In this document: positions 26,475-37,122 of the stretch, piece after piece | Layout of the letters: each line of letters opens with the position of its first letter | How positions within the stretch are numbered: the stretch's first letter is position 1 | DNA from: Trichoplusia ni | Lineage: Eukaryota; Arthropoda; Insecta; Lepidoptera; Noctuidae | Length of the DNA stretch: 64,000 nt | NCBI RefSeq assembly: GCF_003590095.1 | Contig: NC_039490.1 | Coordinates: 5,535,834 to 5,599,833, forward strand | Direction: 5' to 3' | The notes under the pieces: generated by a model | Databases searched by the model: none | Seen by the model: only the letters and a program-made list of their open reading frames with translations | What the model was told of the DNA's origin: nothing | Position numbers and translations under genes: made by a program

Positions 26475-29400
26475 ATGGTGCGGACGCACATGGTGCTGCT
26501 GCTGGCGGTAGCACTGTGCGGCGCCGCCACCACACTCGACTCCGAACTCGGGCTCGGCAAGGCGATCAATATATTTATGAGGTAATTGTTGTTATAAGTA
26601 TTTAATTAGGAGCGTTAGGGAGGATTGTCGTGGTGGAGTTGCGGTTCTGTGTAAGGATTGGTATGCATGAGGTGCAGGTTTGGTCAAAACATTGCTGGCT
26701 CGGCTGGACCGACAGCCTTCCAAAGATACCAAAAGTACAATGGGACGATTTTGAGCCTACGTGAGGAAAAAAGAGCCCATGAAATCCATACAAATGTAAC
26801 GCCATTAATTAATAGTTTTTGAAGACCAAGACGAAGGACCTCTTAATCCCGCTGAAAAAAAAACTAACATAATTAAGCTCAAAAAATAAATACGCAAAAT
26901 TATTATTTATTCATTTAAAAAAAGAAACTATGATTGATTGTTTTATTTTTGCCATGTTAATTCTTTCCATATTCAGAACCTATACTAAAAACATTAGGTA
27001 CTAGATTTTGTTTAAAATTGACTGTCTGCTGAAAATTATTTCACAATTAGAATGCTTAATTATCCTACAGTAACATAGGAAAAAAATAGGTATCCTATCT
27101 ACCTATCTATATATACATGCCGAAAATTCCTTTCTTATATCTTCTACGAAGTCACGGGCAACAGCTAGTTACCAATAATAATGAAACACATGATATTCCA
27201 GGTATGGCTACCTCAGCATCTGCATGCGCGTGGTGCCCCGGAACGACACGGAGGGCTGGGTGTTCCGGGAGCCGACGGTCTCCGTGTTCCGGGAGGTGGA
27301 GCAGTACGCCATCGCGCCCACCCCGCGCCACGCCAAGACACTCTTCGACGGAGACTTCCATATGGAGTTCTGCGATAACCTGAAGCAGTTGCTCCAGGCT
27401 TACTTTAGGGATTTTAGTTTTGAAAGGTGAGTTTGATTAATCATATAAGTGTAATTTTCTTAAGAGTGATTAATTATTATTTTTTTAATTGACGGCTCTC
27501 GCAGTAAGGAATGATGATGATGTCCTCCTGGACGTTTCCGTCGACGGCGACACCCTGGCATATACTGAAAGCTTGGTTTCGAACCAAGTGGCAGTGAGAA
27601 ATTTATTCCCTGTGTCGTGGGGGTTTCACGAACATTCAATTCACATACACAAAACATCCAGACTCAGGACAAGCATTCGTGGATCACACAAATGCTTGTC
27701 CTACGCGGTGACAGAACTCGTGACACGTCGCGCTCAGTAGGCTTGGCGTGTTGACCTGAACCACTTGACTATCCGTCAATATATTTTGATAACAGTTTAC
27801 TCACCCTGCGTAAACAGTGTTTTTGGGGTTCGTTCGTCTAGTTTCGCAGCTTAACGGAGACTTTAATCATGAGCTGACGTCTCATGGTCACTTGCTGCTG
27901 ACGTCATATTTACATAAGTAACAAAGCATGTAGCAGTAGTACCTAGTCTTTGTGAGCCATTCAATATATTGTTAGTTGTATGGCCTCGATGTAGTTCATA
28001 CAAAGCGTTTAATCAGTACAAAGCAAACTGAATGGTTCAAGATGTAATTCTGTGACGTTTTATTGTTAATAGGTAAAACTTGATCAAGTATTTTGTGGAT
28101 GACACATAGGACATTTGTGTGACCCACAAATATCCTCTTCTTACTCTTAAGCTTTGCTAATGCAGATGTTCGACATAATGAAATATAATATACCTTAGAG
28201 CGGGATCGTAACTGCAGCAACATACGCTGTGGTAATTTACGTATGATTTCGTTAATCTATTTGCTTACCTAAAGCTTATCACCGGCTGTATTTTAAATCA
28301 CATGTACAGATATTTGTGCATGTGATTTAAAATTATTATTTTTGTCAATACAATACAACGTGGATTTGTCCGTGTAGGACAAACTCTTGTCCTACACGGA
28401 CAAATCCACTCAGTGACTTCAATTCCTCGCCTATCCTTACAGTCAGTCAAACCTTTGCAGTATCTATAAGATAAACCCTCACCAAACTCTCCGGTCTTCT
28501 ATACCATATTATTATTAACTGATCTTCAATATTTGTAGACTGGAGCGCCCCTGGCGAGCGTTCACCGCCGGCTGGCCGACGGACATCATGGCGCGGAACC
28601 TCGGCATCAACTCCTCATTCATCAACGGAGACCACTGCTACGTCCTCGTTAGGGTATCCAGGTAAAATCGGTATACAGATATAAGTCACGTCATGTCTTG
28701 AATCAAAAAAAAATTGAAAACAGCTAGCGGCTTATTAAATATTAACAATTTATAATCACTTATAATGTTTTACAACTCGCACACAACGCCATCTGTCTCA
28801 AACTAAGCAAAGTTTGTCTTATGAGTACTAGACGAGATGACATACAGCTAAATTACACGACACATATTCCGTAAAATATATAGATGGCTGAAAAAATCTT
28901 AGAAGCGATTATAAGGAGTATTTTGAAGGGTAAATTATAATCAGTTGTTGAAGTCTTCAGCTGTAACCACTTGCTTGGAGTCAACAGTCACGTCAAACCG
29001 AATCACAAAAACCCTTCAAGCGAAAGATCTAAGAACAGATGCTAGTTATTAATTCCACCCAATCTTTCCAACCCTCTTTCCAGGTTTCGCGAGACAGCGA
29101 AACTGAGTGACCTGCCGGGCAACATAGGGGTGGAAGACGTCGTGTATGACGCCATACAGGAGTCCACTATAGGAGACACGGCGTCCATCGCGGACTTCAT
29201 TAGGAAATATGGATCGCATTACATCGCATCTTATATCACTGGGAACTCTCTTTATCAGGTGTGGATATTGTTGTTAAATTTGTCATATAGATATAGATAA
29301 TAGTTTGTTAGAGATTAATGTGCCAGCTGTATATTAAATTTTGACAAAATCAGTAGTCTTCCAGATGTGAAAACCTGCAGGTTGACTTGGAATGATAAGT

Positions 29401-31836
29401 GCGAATGAGGTATCATAAAACAGCTGAACCAAAACTGAAATAACTTGCTTGGAATACAAGCGATCCCTATACTAAATTAGTTTATCTTTATATCCATAAA
29501 GGCAAAAGAATTGATATTAAGTACTAATTTAGATCAACATGTAGGTTGGGAAACGCTAACCAAGCGTGGACATCAATGCACAATAATTTTTCCATATTTA
29601 AAGATGTCTTTACCCCAGTCAAAATACAAATAAAACCTGTTATTATACATTACTATTAATGGCTTATTTATACTTACCACTTATTAACATAACCTTAATC
29701 CCAGGTATTTGTGTTCACCCGTGGCGTGTACTCCAGAATTAAAGAGCGAGTGAAGTCGCGAGGCATCACCGATATACCGATCGCAGAGATGAACAACTTC
29801 TTCTCGCCGCTGTTCGCTGAACATGTTGGCGCTGTCAAGGTTTGGACTGTGTGTTACTGGCCTTATTCTACGTGAATTTGTGAATATTATAAGATTAATA
29901 TGGTTTTGTTTGGCAGTTTTACTTGATGACTGAAGGGTTATTTATCGGAATCTCATGACTATATAGGTACTGTTGTAGTTTTACTCATGCTTTGGAAGAG
30001 AAAAATAACGATACATGTTAGAAACGATATTAAAACAAGTATGTCGACGAAATGACTTGGATTCGATCCCCGCTTAGGACAAGTGTTTGTTTGTTTGTTC
30101 CGAGTCTGGGTGTCCTTGTGCATGTGCGACAAAAGGATTCAACTCCTTAATGCGGGAGCAGTTTAAAGTTCGATTCTTTTTGAAATTGCATAGTTATGTT
30201 AATCACTTCGTTTGTAAAACAATGGATATTAATCATTATTTACCTAGTTAAGAACAATTCACCTACTTTGTAGTTAAATATAGACAGACAACAGACAATG
30301 TCATGCGCCTATTGTGTTTTCATACGTTATCATTGTAAGTAAAACTGTTAAACCAAACAAAAACCATTTAATAACAAAAGAAATCGTAATATTTTATGTA
30401 GAATCTGGCCATTTTGTGCATGACCCATCCACCATCATTCAGTATCATGGATGTCATTATGCATAACTTCTTCACCGACAAAACTTCTTTTCATTCATAT
30501 GAAACAGAACCATCATCTTTTTAAGCATGGTACATCATCACACTACGCATTTTCTCTCTTTCTATCATTTCTATTTGGTCATTTTTTCTTTGTCATTTTG
30601 TCATCAAACCAAAATCAAATCTTACCGCATGACGGGCACAGATAAGTAAGGTAAGTAGGTATACTCGATAAAAAAGTTTTTCTGTGAAAATTCTGAGAAA
30701 TGAAACATTGACCTGCCACTTTAAGGAAATTAACCATATTTTAAGGATATTTCAAAGTAAGCATTACAATTTGACCTATTATATAGAAAGAGAGAACGTG
30801 TATTAAATTTCCAAAAAGAAAACGAAATAATGAAAAGAAGTCACAACAGTCCAAACCTGAACACAAAATCAACAACTGAATTCTGGAGTGTACGCCAAAT
30901 GCAATAAAAAAAATAAAAATCATAAACTTGAATGTTGTCTATGCTCTCACTCCAGGTGTTTGTGTTCTCTAGAAGCGCGTACTCTATGATCAAAGAGAGG
31001 CTTAAGAGTAAAGGAGTAGCTGATATAACTGCTAAGGAACTAGAAGGATACTTCTCGCCATGGCATGCTAAACATATTGGCCAGATCAAGGTAAACACTG
31101 GAAAGAAAATATAAAAATATTTTTATTGATAGCAATTTACAAAAAGAAATAACAGAAGACCTAACCCCTTTGAGTAATATGTCAGTTGTGGAAGTGTGAC
31201 AGCGCTATTCACGACGTAAAACGGCATCCTTCTTTCACAATTGTAATAATTTCACTTTTAGAGTTGGTTGAAGGCCTTTTGGTCCCTAATTTTCTCAGTA
31301 TTACATTTGTTTAAATGGTTCATTTTCGATCAAAGGACAAAACATATCCAAAGAGCATGTCTAAAATTCTGAAATCTAGCTTAATTATTACAATGAAAAA
31401 TCTCATTTTTACTTCTTATTCATCATTATCATGATTCGAATGGAATTTTTCTATCATAATTCATAATTAACATTTCAAATCATTGCATGTCCCATTGCCA
31501 TTTATCACAATTCATTTTTTTTATAAGCTCTTTAAGTTATGAATGACATTTTAATCGATATTTGTATATTTACAGGTAGCCAGCGGCAACAAAACTGTGG
31601 AAAGTTGGGCCACCAAGCGCTTACGAGTCCACTATTACATATTCTCATACCCCAGCCTATTAAAGCTGCATGGGGAGCCATCACTTCTCAGAAGCCTAGA
31701 CACATTATTAGGCAATGAAGCCTTACTCCAATTAGAATTAAAAACCCTCTCCCCAGCATTCAAAGATGCGAAAAAAAAGAAATGGTTCGAAGAAGTCATA
31801 GACAATTATTTAAAACTCTGGGAGAGCAACATGTGA
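26475..31836 (+). CDS. tsl: Torso-like MACPF protein, gene 1 (spliced, with a duplicated alternative exon)
   Basis: Coding exons: 26475-26581, 27202-27426, 28539-28661, 29084-29258, then either 29705-29839 or 30956-31090, then 31576-31836 including TGA. All junctions are GT/AG and all phases agree. Using one alternative exon gives 341 residues, close to the length I recall for Drosophila Torso-like (about 350). A hydrophobic signal peptide covers about residues 4-18. The MACPF signature YGSHY is at residues 194-198. The early block RYGYLS followed by MRVVPRNDTEGWVF is, to my recollection, characteristic of Torso-like. In Drosophila, Torso-like is a secreted perforin-like protein needed for local activation of the Torso receptor in terminal patterning and for growth control; the same role here is inferred. 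An AG at 26455-26456 just upstream of the ATG suggests a separate 5' UTR exon, possibly inside the N gap. Codon use is GC-rich in the early exons and AT-rich in the last. The orthology call is strong; the splice choice is inferred. Confidence 0.92.
27121..27168 (+). mobile_element. Helitron 3' end fragment in torso-like intron 1
   Basis: Contains tctacgaagtcacgggcaac and AGCTAG followed by T. It ends 33 bases before the start of coding exon 2 of torso-like gene 1, close to the branch-point region. Confidence 0.55.
27600..27778 (-). repeat. tRNA-derived SINE in torso-like intron 2
   Basis: Minus-strand copy with the head region (tcaagtggttcaggtcaaca), the box B region and the tail cacgacacaggg. 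It sits in the intron between exons at 27202 and 28539. Confidence 0.65.
28290..28333. repeat. Perfect hairpin, 15-bp stem
   Basis: attttaaatcacatg pairs exactly with catgtgatttaaaat across a 14-base loop, in intron 2 of torso-like gene 1. Confidence 0.75.
28361..28408. repeat. Perfect hairpin, 22-bp stem with 4-base loop
   Basis: The arms 28361-28382 and 28387-28408 are exact reverse complements around actc. The core tgtaggacaa is the SINE family body sequence. It lies 28 bases after the hairpin at 28290. Confidence 0.8.
29705..29839 (+). other. tsl: Alternative exon 5a of torso-like gene 1
   Basis: This is a 135-bp exon, phase 0 at both ends, encoding 45 residues from VFVFTRGVYS to HVGAVK. 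The acceptor is ccag at 29701-29704 and the donor gtttgg follows. It lies directly after the exon carrying the MACPF signature. The exon at 30956 has the same length and phase and encodes a similar peptide (24 of 45 residues identical by my count), so the two are probably used one at a time. Confidence 0.88.
30050..30172 (+). repeat. tRNA-derived SINE between the alternative exons
   Basis: Begins near box B (ttcgatccccgcttagg) and continues with gagtctgggtgtccttg. The head is missing. It lies between the two copies of the duplicated exon. Confidence 0.6.
30956..31090 (+). other. tsl: Alternative exon 5b of torso-like gene 1
   Basis: This is a 135-bp exon, phase 0/0, encoding 45 residues from VFVFSRSAYS to HIGQIK. 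The acceptor is ctccag and the donor gtaaac. It is a tandem copy of the exon at 29705-29839, 1.1 kb downstream. Conserved positions include VFVF, YS, IKER, KS, FSP and the closing lysine. The frame is fully open and splice sites are intact, so it looks functional and not like a dead copy. Including both copies would also stay in frame and would lengthen the protein to 386 residues. Confidence 0.85.
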
Positions 31837-31999
31837 CGTATTAAGTTAATCCATAGACTAAGTAGATATTTTTTTAATGTATCGAGTCCTGCCATTGAAG
31901 AATGCTGAACGGCCATTAACAAAATAACGGACAAAACAATGCATAGAGTTGTATTTCAACTTTTAAACATCGAACATATTTATTTTATTGTGAATTTTG

Positions 32000-32005
32000 A
32001 ATAAA
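32000..32005 (+). promoter_or_regulatory. tsl: Poly(A) signal of torso-like gene 1
   Basis: An AATAAA hexamer lies 164 bases after the stop codon on the coding strand. It is the first canonical signal downstream and the likely 3' end of the transcript. Confidence 0.6.
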
Positions 32006-32394
32006 TATATAGTTTTAAGTACAATAATATGGAATTCAGTAAGATGTTACTATATTAATAAAATTGTATTTAAAATCTCGATCAGGAAAACCGTCTTGTA
32101 TTTAATAATAATAATATGTTATCAATATTTTTGTACATAAAATTTTGATGAAGTGCCTTGATTCCTTCCAATTTTACATATTAAGAAGACTAGGGTACAA
32201 AAGTGTAAAGTGTTACAAACTATATTAATCAATTGGATTTCACAATAGGTTATGAAATTAGGTGCTTGTTCATCCTTCCTTTCCTATTTTCTTTGGAATA
32301 AGTGTGCCTTTAAAACTATCGATTTAATTAATTAAAAAAAAATACGGTCCTTCCTGCAATATTGAAATTAAATCGCTTATTCATAATTATTGAT

Positions 32395-32625
32395 TTGACT
32401 GACCGCGTGAAGTGTAGTCCTGACTGCTATACAAGAGATCAAGGGTTCGATTCCCACCCACGACAAAAATTTATATGATTAGTGCGATCATTTATACTAT
32501 GATATGCATGTATTTAGAAATGATTGTTACTCAGCTGTCTGGTACTTATAATACAATAATTGCTTAGCTTGAGACTAGATGGCGTTGGGTGAAAGTTGTG
32601 ATTAAATTATTTAGACAAATACAAG
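32395..32625 (+). repeat. Second SINE family with tRNA-like head
   Basis: Box B ggttcgattccc is intact and is followed by a different body ending gactagatggcgttgggtga. A related 3' half (gactatatggcgttgtgtga) occurs at about 43075-43175. Confidence 0.55.
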
Positions 32626-33534
32626 CAAATCAATAAATCTTCTGATTTTTAGAATCGATTACAATATTCCACATAGCATTGATTTTATAAAAATGACACT
32701 CATTTTTTTTAATTTCATATTTTTCCCAATTTCATAACCTATAGTAAATTTTGAATCAAAGACCACCTTTACAAAATAGCCAATACTGTCCAAGAATGTC
32801 CAGACTTGACCATTTGAAAAGACAATAAAATATAAGTAGTCGTAACGTGCAATATTACCGGTTTCGCGCGCGAAAGGCGGGATCAAAATATGATATGCAT
32901 TTAGTTGATGTAAGTAAATAAATTATAAGAATGATTTAGGTGGTGTAAATATTCGTATTTTGATAAAATAAAGTTATTTTGTGACTGATGTCTTTTGTTT
33001 GTGTTGACTTAAAAATACATTATAATAATCTTTATCTATCAGCCTATCAGGACTGACGCCAGCCGGGATTGTCAGAAAGGGTTACCGTGTCCCCGCCCGC
33101 CACCCTTAAAAATCTCTTTATAAAACAGATTTCCGGGTAAACAGAGTTAAATCTCTTAACCCTGCCAATCCTATTTACCCCATTGTAGGTAAATAGGATT
33201 GGTAGGTTTTAAGTTAAATATCAAAACATAGGTAAGTTTAAAAAACGTGAATTGAGAAACGGAATCGAATCCAAGAACTTCTTCTACATTCCTATTATGT
33301 TTTCTATCCTTCCTTCCTATTATATCTGTTACTTTGTGTATAAAATCTTCAACCACGTATCCGTATTCCAACATCCTAATATAATCAAGTTCCAAATTCT
33401 CTTATCTTTAAAATGAGGTCGTTTGTAAATCAAGTCTCAGTTATCAATGCAAGCTTGTCTGAATCGTTGTAGCTATAGAAAATATAGGCTGGGAACATAT
33501 TCAATACAAGTAGGAATATTTATTTTTATTTCCG

Positions 33535-33860
33535 TACGACACTAATAAAATCTTTTTTTTTACCCGGAGGAAATGGGTCTTCATGGATTTCCTTTGCCAT
33601 GATTACGGCGAAGAGCCGTGTTGGACTCCTACCAGCCAAAACCTCTGGACTGCTTATCCACCCCCTAGAGTCGCGTACCAACGGCAACGCTTTCGCCGAC
33701 CACCACGAACTTCTCAGTAAACCCATTTTTATCCGGAAATTCTCATGTCAGGGACACTCCTCTTTTATTGGGAGTTAGTCTTAGTTCGGCCTATTGAGAA
33801 GCAGGGCAAAAGCACCGCGCGCACCTCCTATAATCTGCAATTAAGGACGCCAGATTTCCC
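33535..33860. repeat. GC-rich dispersed repeat, family unnamed
   Basis: A clear GC island in AT-rich DNA between the two torso-like genes, with phrases such as gaagagccgtgttggactcc and aaaacctctggactgc. A short related piece lies at about 33045-33110. A minus-strand open frame of 66 residues (33726-33526) exists but has no recognisable domain. Confidence 0.4.
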
Positions 33861-34388
33861 GCACTTTCTACCCAAAGCCATTTATAGAAGCTGATGATGG
33901 AAATTATCAGATCTCTTTCCTTCCCTTGTAGATCGTGCACCTTCTTTGAGCGCTACAACGTCCTCGCTAAGCAATAAAACCTAAGTCACAAAAACAATAC
34001 TTAAACAACAGTCTCGAATCGATAAATAAATAAATAAACCTACTATTAATAAATCAACAGTCGACAGTCGAATTCACAAACTATACCACCGACCGCTTGC
34101 CACAGATAAGGGTTAATTCACACAAAAGGTGACGTCGGGTTATCATTCGTGAATGAGACAATCACGTCTTGACAAACCTTGATTTTTGTTCGCAATTCAC
34201 TAATATTTGGAACTGTGAGTTACACAAGTGAATGTCGTCTTTGTTTGATGGCTTGCACGTGCATTTTTCTTTGTATCAAATTACGTTATACGGAAAGAAG
34301 TTTTTACGTTGACACCACTCCCTATCATCAAATAATGTTCAATCAAGTTTAACTCATGTTTGGCATGTACATGTATAAGTAAATATTA

Positions 34389-34530
34389 GAATGCACAGTT
34401 AGCTGAGTGGTTGAGGTCACCACGCCAATTCGTTGAGCGCGACATGTCGCGGGTTCGATCCCCGCGTAAGAGAAGCATTTGTGTAATCCATTTATGCTTG
34501 TTCTGAGTCTGGGTGACTTCGTGTGGTGAC
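34389..34530 (+). repeat. tRNA-derived SINE with best-preserved promoter boxes
   Basis: Box A TAGCTGAGTGG and box B GGTTCGATCCC are intact and spaced as in a tRNA gene, followed by the family body (gcttgttctgagtctgggtg). It lacks an acceptor-stem partner, so it is a SINE and not a tRNA gene. Confidence 0.7.
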
Positions 34531-35199
34531 CTCAAAGCAAAATCATGGCAAGACTGCTTGAAACCGTAAGAAAAAGTCAATGAAGGATTAAGAATGTCAC
34601 TTAATTGTGTCGTTAAGAAAAACGTGTAATATTAAAAAATGTTTCATAAATGCATATGACATTTATGAAGTAGGTACTTACCGATGACATAGTAACGACT
34701 TCTTAATTTAAACTAGTTAAGTAATGACAATCTGATAATGGTAGCCATGACATATTAAACTATTTTTTGTCGATATCGTTAAAATGATTTATATTTAGTA
34801 TTACAATAGATACAGTTATTGATCAAGTTATTGTGAATTAGAATACGTGAAACTATTATTAAATTACATTTTAAGTCTAAAATATATTTCTCTAGACTCC
34901 GAGAGCCTAAATTGTCTTGCGAAGACATTAATAACAATCTCTGTACTTAAAATGCTGTGGAATAGACGCCAAAAGTCGCAGTGCATCGTGCCATCTCGCT
35001 TCCTCCAAAGGAACAATTTTACTTTTTACTGGTACAAGCATCAAACATCAACATTGATTATCCTTTGTCTAAACGTCATGGCCTCGTAAGTAGCTGTTTC
35101 CCGTGACTGCGTCCGCATGGTTATGTAGATATAAGTTAGGAATTTTAAAAATCGGATAGGAAGTTTTAGTGTGCACGCAACTTGTCCCCGATTTTTTAA

Positions 35200-35519
35200 T
35201 CTATACTAATATATAAAGCCGAAGAGTTTGTTTGAATGCGCTAATCTCATGGACTACTGGTTTAATTTGAAAATTTATTTTTGTGTTGAATAGGCCATTC
35301 ATCGAGGAAGGTTTTAGGCTATAAACCATCACGCTGCGACTAATAGGAGCGAAGATACAATGGAAAATGTGGAAAAAACAGCGTGATGTTATATAGCCTA
35401 TAGCCTTCCTTGATAAATGGTCTATTCAACACAAAAATATTTTTTCAATTCGAACCAGTATTTCCTGAGATTAGCGCGTTCAAACAAACAAACTCTTCAG
35501 CTTTATATATTAGTATAGA
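35200..35519. mobile_element. Palindromic Helitron: two 5' halves head to head
   Basis: The plus-strand half starts TCTATACTAATATATAAAGC at 35200. The second half runs in reverse from about 35382 and ends with the complement of the same start at 35519. No CTAG end lies between the halves. The flanking bases are A and T, the normal Helitron target. A degraded minus-strand Helitron 3' end lies just upstream at about 35090-35125. Confidence 0.65.
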
Positions 35520-37122
35520 TTAGTATAGATATAGATTAATTAGCCCTCAGGGTTTGGGAAAAAACAGTTATAGAGGCCAAGACTAATCACGCAACACGCC
35601 TTGACAACGAATGATGAAACCCGAAGACATAGTTTTTCCTTATCATGATAACAGATGAATATAAATCGAGGATTATTCTTTGTTTTAATAGATGGTAAAG
35701 TAATCTCCTTTAAGTTCGTTTAATTGATAAGAGAACTACAGTTTGAATTAGTTGCATTACAGGCATTATTTCGCCATCGATCATTATATTTGGTTTTTAA
35801 ACGACTCAAAAGGAGGTTATCAATTTGATTGTTTGTATGTATTTTAGTCCGCGATTATCTCGCGTTTGGCTAAAGCCATTTGTACACGGTTTTCAGAAAA
35901 GCATTTGTCAAACTTCTGAAGTGTTGTTTAACTTCAAACAACACTTGTCAAGGCAAACATTAGCTAAGGCTTAGGTTTATAGGATTGTGTAGACAATAAT
36001 AATAGAAGAAAGAAATCATTGTTTGAAAACCTCCAGCAATGATTGTAACTAGCTGCATCAACACTAGTAAGTCAAAAAAAATCGTTTTCGTGTCTAGAAA
36101 CTGATAGAAAATTGAAGACTTACTTCGATCACTTCAAAACACCCCAAAACTTAACACAACATACATATATAATAAAGCTATCCGAAAATATTACACAAAA
36201 CAAATGATGTACGAAAAAGTTCCCATCTTTCATTACCCCATTTACACGTTAAGCTTGTAGTTATTTATAACAAAACTAAGACGTTGTATACTCGTATCCC
36301 GATGTTAAGAAAAACAGTATCACAGTATCACACAGTGCTTGGCAAACAGGAAATGCGTGCCAATCTGTTGCAGCAAGCGTAGTTGTGAGATGCATGTGAC
36401 GGGGTTGGTAACCTGTGGGTCGGAAAACGGGTTGTAAAATCAAAATCAAAATAATGGTAAATATGGAGACTTGAAACCAAATCTATTTTTTCGTGTTCAA
36501 AGTTTTGTATAAAAGAAGAAATAATTAATTGGTTCACACACTTTGCACTTCAAAATAGAGGCAAGTATGGATAGAACTTAGGTTCTGAAGTAACCTTAGA
36601 AAATACTAAAAGCTGCCTAGTTTCCACGCATCCACGCAAAACGAGATGGTTGAAAAACTTGTTTTATAATAGATAAATAATTTATTTAAGTATCCAAATG
36701 AAGGATAAAGTAGTATACCTAATTTACTAATAATAATTCATAAATAACGTCATTTAGTTATTGCATGCTTTAATTTAAAACAGTAATATTTATAGTTAGT
36801 ACCTATTCTATACTCATTTTTGTCCTGTACCTACCGATTCACACCTATCACATTCACAAATATTTACTTCGTAATAATATAAAACATAATCAACATTATT
36901 TGTATCAAATAATACTCTTAAATCATTAACTTAATTATTATTTTTGTATGCCCCAAAATGTCTTAAAAGGTTTACGATCCCTGTCCAACTGATAAGTCGA
37001 AGCGAACTAATCTCTTAGGTCAAGTTCGCACGATGTTGACTCTGTCACGTTATTAGCAAAATGTGAAAAAATCTCAGTTTATTAGCCGCCTCGATGCGGT
37101 TAATAACATAATTGTGTAAATC

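Larger units (their letters stand above)
32006..37122. other. Intergenic region between the two torso-like genes
   Basis: Contains the second-family SINE, a GC-rich repeat, the SINE with intact promoter boxes and the palindromic Helitron. No coding exon was found. The promoter of gene 2 must be near the right end. Confidence 0.6.

Noticed and set aside
34389..34475. Candidate tRNA gene
   Set aside because: Boxes A and B are present, but no acceptor stem or anticodon arm closes properly and the same body follows in many SINE copies.
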